From: Chrysemys picta bellii
Taxonomy: Eukaryota > Chordata > Testudines > Emydidae
Length of the DNA stretch: 64,000 nt
Assembly (NCBI RefSeq): GCF_011386835.1
Contig: NC_088796.1
Location: 69,577,468 to 69,641,467, forward strand
Reading direction: 5' to 3'
In this document: positions 53,560 to 61,425 of the stretch, in pieces
How the letters are laid out: the number at the start of each line of letters is the position of its first letter
Numbering within the stretch: the stretch's first letter is position 1
The notes under the pieces: generated by a model
Told to the model about the DNA's origin: nothing
Databases searched by the model: none
The model's input: the letters and a program-made list of their open reading frames with translations, nothing else
Translations under genes and position numbers: made by a program

Positions 53560-56500
53560 TCAAAAGCCGTAGGGCAGGGTTTTAAAACCTTCTCCTAGGA
53601 CCCTCTTGTTGTAAACCACTTTTTGTGTCTTTTTAAGGGTTTTTGTCTCTATTTGCCACTGGTTTTTGTTTCTTACGATAGAGGGCTGCTGCACCTCTAT
53701 CTTTTTTGAGGTGTTTTCTTGCAGACCCTTGCAATAGTCCAAGACTAGATCTTTCAAACTGTCAAAGTTGATCTTTTCGAAGTTTGCTACGTTTAGGGTA
53801 ATACCTTTGACTTTCATACAGGCCTTTCCACCCGACAGCTTATACCCATAGGTTTTCTGGCCTGCCGACACAAACTGGGTGATGTGTTGATCTGGCGGGA
53901 TCTCGCTCGTGAGGTCCCCTAAATAATCCCCCAGAGGGGGATTCCAGTCACCCTCCCTTTTCACAAATATCACCGAGTCAGTGTCGTGGTACAGGCACCG
54001 CTCTTGCAAACCGTCTAGGAGGCTGTATAACACGGGCATAAGCGGTGGTGAAACAGGCTATGAAAACATTGGTATTGCCAGAGACAGAGTACCGTTCTTT
54101 TGCGTGCTTCCACGACATGCATGCTGTTTCATCATCGATAAACTCGCAGGATGAAACCTCATAATTGGGGGAGAACAGGTACTGCAAGAGTTCGTCAGGG
54201 TCTCTCACGATGTTGGCGTTGGGTAGGTTGGATCTTTGGCCGAATTTACCCCACAGAGAATTTAAAAACAGTTTAGCGATTTGGCGTTTAGCAGGGTTTG
54301 ATCTGATCTCGTGTTGGCGTAAATGCACGCCTTCTTTCTGGTAGAAATCGCTAACGTACTTTTTTTTGTTTTTCCTCGTCTGTGCACCAACTGGGATACC
54401 CTGAAGCCTCTTGTTTCTGGCGGAGGTGTAATTTTATGTACTCTGAAAAGAGTTTCAGATTTTTCATTAAAATGCCAGATTTCATAGATCTTAGCCACCG
54501 CGTACCCCTTCGCTATGGCCGCGTTCAATTACACTGAGCACCAAGTCCCCAGGATGGCCTGCTCCTCGTCAGTATGGGTGCATGTCTCCCACTACTCGGT
54601 TTCTGCACAGGTTCGGCAGAGCGGGAACATAAGCTTGCCACCCGCTGACAGGTAACAATGGGAAAAAGAGGCCTTGTGGGGGGTACACTAACTTTTGCAA
54701 TTCCAAAATAATTTGCAAGGGGTCCAAATTTGTCATGGACTATATCGAGGTGTCCGATAGGGTATTCTTTGGTTTTGTTTACGAAAGGGTACAGGCTGGT
54801 AAAATCATAATAGTGGATTTCTTCCCCGTGGTTAGGCTTGTAATATAGGCGGATAGCGTTTGTCCTCCCCCCAAAAAGAGCATCCCTAGGCACGAGAGGC
54901 TGGGGTAACTGGGCTCGGTTTAAAAAGTCTGCAAGCTCCCTGTCTGTTTCTTTCATCACCTCCTACTCATGCTCCGAAAGAGTCCTCACTACAAAACCAA
55001 GTCATTTCAGATAGTCGGTCTTGAGCTGCGTCTTGTAATAAAGAAACCCAAAAGATGTCCCCGTCATAGGATTTTGTGCTTTTTCACAACAGGTGACACA
55101 GCCGTGGAAAAAACACCCGTTAAACTCAAAGGCTGTGCATACCCCATCAACATTGGCATAACTGTCTAAAAAGTAGGGGCCTACCTGTAGTACCCCACCC
55201 TGTAAAGCGTGCCGTATTTGTATATTTTCTTTGTGAGAGATATACACAACAGCCACTGAATAGATGGGGTCGAATATCTCTTTTTCTGCCTGTGATAGTT
55301 GTCTGGAGGGAGAAGAGCTACCGTGTTAGGCTCCAAAAACATAAACCTGTACATAGCCATGCAGACAGATGCCAGTGTTATGTACCGGAATGGATCTATA
55401 TACAGTTTTATCTCGGTGAATTTACCAGGTTCTTTCTCTACTACATCTCCCTTCTCCATCATTTTCATAATCTCTTTTCTGTATAGGATATAGGCCTGTC
55501 AACATTTTTACATCCTGCTGACAGTAATACGCGAGCTCTTTCTGCAAGTCAAACACCTCAGAGCTGTGGTCCCGATACCAATCGAGAAACTCTGCTTTTT
55601 CTCTGGGCATCATGCTTTCTACACCAGAGTGCTCCATACCAGGCATAGGCCCCACGCAATTTTGATTTTCTAACATGTTAAAAAAAAGTGTGGAAAATAC
55701 CCTTTGTGCCCTTCAGACCCCATCGCCTGCGGTAGCTTGCTAAGCTCCATGGGCAAGAAGTTTAAAGAGTCTAAAACGAATGCCCAGGGCCATAACTTCC
55801 ACGCACATTAGTTTACTACCCTGAGTGATCAGTTCTAGGCCCATCTTTTCCTTGAGTAACTGTGTAACAATAAAGTATGCATCATAACCTTTAGAATTGT
55901 GTGCTAGGAACTTGTAGTCCCGAAACTCTTTGCCAATAAAGGTCTTCACAAACACAGAAAGACTGTCTAAACACTCTTTGGACCGACAACACAGTCTACA
56001 GCTAGGACACCGCTGCTGCACGCCCACGCTGTCTGAGCTCGTTACGCTCAAGCAGAGGCGGCAATGGTCGTGGCTGTACACCGTGTGGCAAAACTCACAA
56101 TAATTTTTCCCTCCAAACAACTTTTTTACATCCAGAACCCCATAGTAATGCTCATCATGCAACAGGATAAAATAAGTCTTGGGGTACACTGTGCCCCCCG
56201 TTTTAAAAAAGCCCCAGCCGCCTTTCGCCGTATACAGCACCACCTGTATGTTAACTACTAAATGCTGTTCAAACTTTGCTACGTCGCTGAGCATAACCTT
56301 TTTTTGATCTGACCACCCCAGTTTCTCATGTAACTTTCTCGCCTCCGCTAACAATTCCGCGTCCGTAGGTTTACGATCGGACATGACGGCCAACAGCCCA
56401 CCCGCAAAACACAAATTGGTACCGGTGTAGGACAGGTCTACTAAACACGGTCTCTTTTTATGAATAATTTGACTATTAAGGATAGTATTTAAAACTCTAC

Positions 56501-57219
56501 GAGCGCCCCCACCCCTGTTTTTTTACAACTGTCACAACAAGGCGCAATGTCCCATCGACATGCAACTCTATTGCTCTGTAGCAGCTTTGAGGTCTGATTT
56601 AAGAAATCCTCAGCAGACAGCTCATCCCTAGTTCTTTTGACCGAAAACAAAGAATTAGTTAAATTACAGCTCTCTAAACATAACTGAGCATAATCATCAG
56701 GGCCTACCTTACCATTAATGTCATCGAGCACTAACTGTATTCCCCGGTGTATGGCTTCAACAACCTGCTGAGCTGAATTTATTTGCTCATGATTAACAAA
56801 ACGAAATTCCTCACAATTCACCAACCCCCCAAATCTGGATAATTCACGTTGCCAACTTCTTACTCTCTCCATATACACCTCGGCATTTTCGGGGTTACCT
56901 CTACGGGATCATTAGCGGCATCTTCTACATCAGATGCTATTTGAGAGTCAGACTCTGAGGCGCCTCCATGAGGGTCATTGGGAGTAAAACGGAACCCGTC
57001 TAGAGAGCCCTCTGGGGAATTTGCTAAACCAGAGTCGGATTCCGCCTCCCCATTTTCAGACAAGCCAGTTTGAGAGCCTCCAGTAGGGGACATTTCTTTT
57101 TGTTTTTTCCTCATTACCTCTTTAGCCCTTTTAAAAAATTTTACAACAACCCGGGCCTGGAACTTTTTGGCAGCCATCTGTTTATCCCCCAAGCGCTGTC
57201 CCCCCTTTTGTTTACACAT
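53560..57219 (-). pseudogene. Protein-primed family B DNA polymerase
   Basis: About 3.6 kb on the minus strand from ATG at 57217-57219. N-terminal region: basic start, acidic Ser/Glu linker, then FRFVNHEQINSAQQVVEAIH and KTSKLLQSN-like sequence. Middle: CEFCHTVYSHDHCRLC zinc-like motif, exonuclease motif II FLAHNSKGYDAYF (near 55,905) and motif III YYCQQDVKM (near 55,515). Polymerase: DFTSLYP (near 54,805), KLFLNSLWGKFG (near 54,260) and YHDTDSVIFV (near 53,980). At least seven frame breaks, and no FDxE-type exonuclease motif I could be found. It would replicate the element using a terminal protein primer. Confidence 0.88.
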
Positions 57220-57257
57220 GAGCTGATGTGGTGCCCCTTTTACCCAGGCCCCTTTTC

Positions 57258-58016
57258 ACGACTAGTCATGCCTGCTCAGAGCCACCCTTTCCAGCCCTTA
57301 TATTTTTCAGCATGGTTCTGAACAAAGCATCATATTTTTCCCATTTCTTTCTAGAATCCCGTTCTTTTAGACTACCCGAGGATACATCCTCCATCACTTT
57401 TCTGAGGGAAGCCTCAAACCCTTCTCAGCTACTAGAATATGGGGGAGCTGTGACAAGCTTATGGTTTTGGGAGAATGGTTTGTCAGTTCTTGGTTTTTTA
57501 TTCACAACTCCTAGAGCCCATGCTCCGGGTTTGTGAATGTGGGCATTTTCGCTCACAGTTTCCTCAGGGCTTGGTGTGGTGGTGGCGGCCACTGAGGAAC
57601 TAGAGTGCTGGTTGTGTGACTGCAATACCTCAGCATTGCAGAAGCTTTTAGTCCATGGTTTTTTAAATACAGCCCCTAGAGCGCATGCTCTGGGTTTGCG
57701 CACATTCAGAACCCCTAGAGTGCGTGCTCTGGGTTTGTGAATGTGGGTGTTTTTGCTCATAGTTTCCTCAGGGCTTGGTGTGGGTGGTGGCCACTGAGGA
57801 ACTGGAGTTGTGGCGGCATGGTTGTTTTTTACCAGAGTCTTTTGTTTTGTCCTTGGGTTTGACGTATGAGGTTTGGACCGCCCGGATGCTTCAGCTGCGC
57901 TCTTGTGCTGTTTTGCGTTGTTAAAGGTCTCAAAGCAGATTCCTGGTTCGTTGGCAGTTCTGGAGGAGATGTCCTTGTAGCTCTGACTACAGCATTGTCA
58001 GAAAAGTTGCCCAGGC
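57258..58016 (-). CDS. Accessory Polinton gene with internal repeats, unknown function
   Basis: One minus-strand frame is open without ATG from about 58,003 to a TGA at 57,425, and the same frame continues to a second stop at about 57,258. A good acceptor (CCCCCTCATAG) lies at 58,016. Low-complexity, basic, Pro/Thr/Ser-rich. A tandem duplication of about 204 bp yields two copies of a SPEET-S-N-HIHKP module, and the motif PRA-x-x-LG recurs. The C-terminal part after the TGA is charged and helical (KKWEKYDALFRTMLKNI). A second open frame overlaps 57,829-58,016, so the correct reading is undecided. I do not recognise it. Confidence 0.4.
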
Positions 58017-58151
58017 CTATGAGGGGGAAAAACAAAACAACATTTTACAAAAACTGAACTTTACCATCTCTCTCACCCACAACTATGTATTTACTTAAAA
58101 TACAAAACCTCAGAACAACCAAACCAATAAGCAAAATATATTTACAGGGCT

Positions 58152-58259
58152 TCATCCATCAGTCACTGATGCTGGTGAATTTTCCTTTTCAGCGGTCTCT
58201 TTCCTTTTTCTTTTCAGCTTGTTTTCCCTCTGGTCTAGGGATCTCATGTTTTGACTGTA
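58152..58259 (-). CDS. Possible terminal exon of an accessory transcript
   Basis: The acceptor TTTGCTCCACAG before 58,259 is followed by 35 codons ending TGA at 58152-58154, with a strongly basic segment (ENKLKRKRKETAEKEN). It resembles the basic part of a nuclear protein but no family is claimed. It lies within the accessory region, downstream of the TATA box at 59,295 on the same strand. Confidence 0.35.
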   Translation of the reverse strand, partial: YSQNMRSLDQRENKLKRKRKETAEKENSPASVTDG

Positions 58260-58299
58260 CTGTGGAGCAAACAACAACAACAACAACATTATTATAAAA

Positions 58300-59066
58300 C
58301 ACATGAAACCATCTTGTAAACATACATATATCACACACACTTCATTAGGGTGTTTTTCTATTTAAAAAGTCATAGCTTTACAACAAAATAATCCAATTCA
58401 GGCTGTACAACAAACAGGTTTTTAAATACATCTCATTTTGCAGAATAAAAACCAAAATTGCTTTTAAAATCCCTTTTTGCACAGAAACCCGTTAGTTTGA
58501 AACACACATACCACCAGTTTAAAATCCACAGTTTGCAACCAAATACTTTTCAAAAACCCCACATGCATTTAAAAGCCACATGGTTGTTCTGTCCCCCAGC
58601 CATGTGCCTTTGGGTTAGTTAGTAGCATTCATCCCTACCCCAAGTGCCTCAAACTCCATTTTAAAAATCCATCACATTATGCACAGTAAAAAACCATTAG
58701 TTTGAAACAAACCAAGTACTTAAAAGAAAAAAACCTATGCCTTGCACAGGCCCCTCATGCACACAAAACAGCAGCTTTATAAAACACACCAAACCAAGTT
58801 TGCAGCCATACACTTTTCAAAAACCCCACATGCATTTAAAAGCCTGTTGCAAAATAAATAAATAAATAAAGTTACCTTTCACTATGGGATAAAGTGTTGC
58901 AGGCACATGCTTGTTCTATTCCCCCTCATGTGTGCTTAGGCCTTCAGGTTCAAGAACAAGCAAAAATGTTAGTTAGTATTACCACCAAATCCCTATACAG
59001 CCTGTGTAATACTTTTTTTTTTAATCCAACAGTATTAAGCACAACTATAGTTAAAATGTTTTTTAC
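58300..59066. other. AT-rich accessory noncoding stretch of the Polinton
   Basis: Contains repeated TTTAAA/AAACC and CACATGCATTTAAAAGCC motifs (58,560-58,580 and 58,826-58,845), an AAAT microsatellite at 58,855-58,872, and a possible minus-strand donor GAAAG/GTAACT at about 58,874. No long open frame. Confidence 0.45.
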
Positions 59067-59268
59067 CTTGGCCTGGTGGTGAAATGCAGATTAAAGTTCT
59101 GGTTCCATGCTAAACAGATCACACTGCAATAAACATAGGCACCATTATTTACTAAGACAAGCATGGGCAAAGAGTGGCATTATATAATATATAGTTTCAG
59201 AGTTAAAGACAGCAAGTCTTACCTCTTTTTGCAGTCTAGCAGCTATCCAAGAAAGTTTTCTGTTGAAA
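59067..59268 (-). other. Candidate short leader exons
   Basis: After the TATA box, a first exon of about 45 nt (about 59,268 to 59,223) ends in a consensus donor GAG/GTAAGA. A second exon of 57 nt (59,123-59,067) is framed by acceptor TTTATTGCAG and donor CCAAG/GTAAAA. Neither encodes anything obvious apart from one short ATG frame in exon 2. Proposed as 5' leader exons; this rests on splice-site wording only. Confidence 0.35.
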
Positions 59269-59294
59269 AGGACAAACTGCAGCATACCTGGGGG

Positions 59295-59301
59295 TTTTAT
59301 A
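59295..59301 (-). promoter_or_regulatory. TATA box of a leftward accessory transcript
   Basis: The minus strand reads GGGTATAAAACCCC, a consensus TATA element in a locally AT-mixed context, about 70 bp upstream of a strong splice donor. It would drive the accessory region (57.2-59.3 kb). Confidence 0.5.
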
Positions 59302-59433
59302 CCCTCTTAGCCCCATTGTTTCAAACGGGTTAATTTAATCACCCCTCCCATAGCATTCCCTTTTGTGATCTGGGGTAGTGAAAGCATTTTGTCTGGGTGT
59401 GTGTGGTTAAACCCCTTCAGTTCAACAGATTAA

Positions 59434-59576
59434 GGATAGCTCAGTGGTTTAAGGATTGGCCTGCTAAACCCAGGGTTGTGAGTTCAAACCTTAAGAAGAC
59501 CACTTAGGGGTCTAGGGCAAAATCAATATTTGGTCCTGCCTAGTAAAGGCAGTTCTATGAGATAGGTATATCTCCA
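59434..59576 (+). mobile_element. Cry I-type tRNA-derived SINE
   Basis: Starts AGGATAGCTCAGTGGTTTAA with an A-box (TAGCTCAGTGG) and B-box (GAGTTCAAACC), then the body ACCACTTAGGGGTCTAGGGC and TTGGTCCTGCCTAGTAAAGG, ending in GATAGGTATATCTCC. This is the tRNA-derived SINE characteristic of cryptodiran turtles. The CR1-like tail segment before the final GATAGG is deleted. It is inserted inside the Polinton, so it postdates it. Confidence 0.82.
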
Positions 59577-59970
59577 TATTAACTGTATTGTCTGAACTAG
59601 CCTTGTTTGTTTTATTGTAAGCACATTTTTAGGATTTTTCCCCCTCCCACAACATACCTTTCAGCTTTTTGCTATACACACACAAAAAACACAAGAGCTA
59701 ATTCTCACAAACAATTTATTTTTTTATTTTAAAAAACATACAGCTCCTTGAAAACAAACCAAACTGCTTCATTAAAACTTTTTAGCTCACTTAAGGGCCA
59801 AAGGCCTTCTAACAAAACACAGATAGTCACAAACCCCCCTTTTAAAAAAATTTACAGCTACCAAGTTTTATATCACATGTTTGTCCCGTCACCATTCTCT
59901 AACTTAATCCTTTTAGATTTCTTACAAATAGTTTTTTTCTTAAGCAGGGTTCTGTAACTCTTTGTGCAGA

Positions 59971-60963
59971 CTAGACGGTCAATATAAGATGCTCTAAGCA
60001 GGCATCTTCCGGTTTGGTCATTTCCTTTAGAATATGGTCAGGGTCTGCACTGAATTGCACAGCATTTATCAAGGTCACCCCTTGCACTAAATGTTCTTGG
60101 GTTAGGCACAGACATTGCATACCATAACCTATGGCAACAACAGTGTTTAATAAGCTTTCCAAACACAGCTCAGCACACAGGCCCCGGAGCTTGCAGTTTA
60201 TATCCACTGAAGTCCAAGTCACACAGTCATGGTGCCTTTGGCCTGGCGCATCTATGACACAGCCCTCACAATCTTCAAAAAGCTTTTCCCTAAGACAGTG
60301 TTTAAGGATAGCATAAACAGCAACGCGTATAATAGTCCGCATGACTTTTTTACGCTCACGACGTGGCACTGGCTCAGTTAGTTCTATGCCAAGCCGCCTA
60401 CTAAATTCCTCATAGCCATCATCCTCAGAGTCCTCTTCAACAACTTGTATTGGCGTTGAGCAAAAACATGGTGGGGCCAGTTAATCTTCGCTGCTTGATG
60501 CAATGCTGTCTGGGTCCTCTAGAAAGGCATCGTCGAGCTGTTGAAAAATTTTCAGAAAAGAAACCGTGTAAGCACCCCCACTGCTTGTTTTTTAATTTAT
60601 GCAACCCCTGGTTCCTACCCCATTACCCACCCCTCCTCGACCGCCACTTCTTAATCATTCATTTACCTGAGCACTGTCTTTTCCATTTGCCTTGTCCGCT
60701 GGTGACTTCCCCAAGCCGCGATCACCTTCCACCTCTGAGGGGGTGGATAAAGAGAGACCGCCACGCTCATCGGGGTGCCTCACAAGGGTTTCAGGGTCGG
60801 ATTCCGGTGTATCCAGCAACAGCTGGGCCAAAGGGCTCCCCTCGGTCGCTCCCTCCTCCTCCTCGGAACTGTGGCTGATATAGCGTTTTCTCCACGGCCG
60901 GTCAAAGATCCTCGGGGGTAAAACAAAGTCCGAAGCTCTCATGGGGGTGGTGAAGGAGTCCAT
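59971..60963 (-). CDS. TIR-linked spliced gene, right copy, with Cys-rich extension
   Basis: ATG at 60961-60963. Exon 1 (60963-60667) is acidic and starts MDSFTTPM; the donor is CTCAG/GTAAAT. A 129-nt intron follows, with acceptor TTTTCAACAG. Exon 2 begins at 60537 and meets TAA at 60481-60483 after 18 codons. The same frame then stays open from 60480 to 59971 for 169 more codons. This extension has an acidic start, KHCLREKLFEDCEGC, a GC...P-Q-x-x-H-x-C pattern, and a helical Cys-containing C-terminus. Similar GC-PxQ-HxC proteins occur in animal mid-sized DNA viruses and related elements. Whether TAA is a lesion or a real stop is open. Function unknown. Confidence 0.6.
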
Positions 60964-61419
60964 GTTTCCTCTCAGCAGCCTTTCCACGATTTCGAAAACA
61001 CTTGTCCTTGGTAAGAGATGGCCGCCTCCTCTGTCTGGCGCTGGGACTTATGGGGTAATGGTGCTGCACTCTGATTGGCGGAGGCCCTTGGGAGGAGTTC
61101 TTAGTGGGGTCACACGACTCACTTCCGGAGGGGGTCACCCCAACCTGGAAGTCACCCTGATTGGTCAAAATCTCCTCTTGGGGGCGGTCCTTTTGGGACA
61201 AAACCCCTCCTGATTGGTAGAGGGTGGTGAGAGGAGTTCTTAGAGGGGTCACATGACACACCTTGCTTCCGTTCAGGTGGCACCTTGACCCCGGAAGTAA
61301 TATTCCCACGGGTGGGACTTCGGGTGACTGGTGGGAGGTACCAAGGGGTCAAGGGGCGGGGCCTAAGTGGTCAAGGGGCGGGGTTATGGTTTGATTGACG
61401 GTAGGGCCCTTATACTACT
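60516..61419. repeat. Polinton right terminal inverted repeat, about 0.9 kb
   Basis: Inverted counterpart of 47499-48519. It includes exon 1, the intron and the first codons of exon 2 of the TIR gene. It holds a single copy of the unit duplicated in the left TIR. The two TIRs differ by scattered substitutions and small indels, so they have diverged since insertion or since their last homogenisation. Confidence 0.88.
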
Positions 61420-61425
61420 AACCAC

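Larger units (their letters stand above)
47499..61419. mobile_element. Full-length Maverick/Polinton (adintovirus-like) element
   Basis: 13,921 bp bounded by inverted ends AGTAGTATAAGGGCCCTA and flanked by an exact 6-bp duplication AACCAC (47493-47498 and 61420-61425), the duplication length typical of Polintons. It carries integrase, capsid, adenain-like protease, packaging ATPase and protein-primed polymerase B genes plus accessory genes. Rightward genes occupy the left third and leftward genes the rest, converging at about 51.7 kb. Several core genes (integrase, capsid, protease, ATPase, polymerase) carry breaks, so the copy cannot be autonomous. It inserted into the RNase H end of the gypsy relic. 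Confidence 0.95.

Noticed and set aside
57425..57760. Regular PRA-x-x-LG units as a CRISPR-like or leucine-zipper array
   Set aside because: Only two large units and a few small ones, irregular spacing, eukaryotic context; simple tandem duplication explains it.
58855..58875. AAAT run as a regulatory element
   Set aside because: Simple microsatellite without other support.
56489..60369. Paralogy between the polymerase N-terminal segment and the TIR-linked Cys-rich protein
   Set aside because: Both contain an LCLES run after a DIN-K motif, but the surrounding order and the rest of the sequences do not align; likely coincidence.
47499..61419. Recent infectious virus or contaminant
   Set aside because: Multiple stops, shifts, deletions, a nested SINE and germline-style target duplications show an old endogenous copy.
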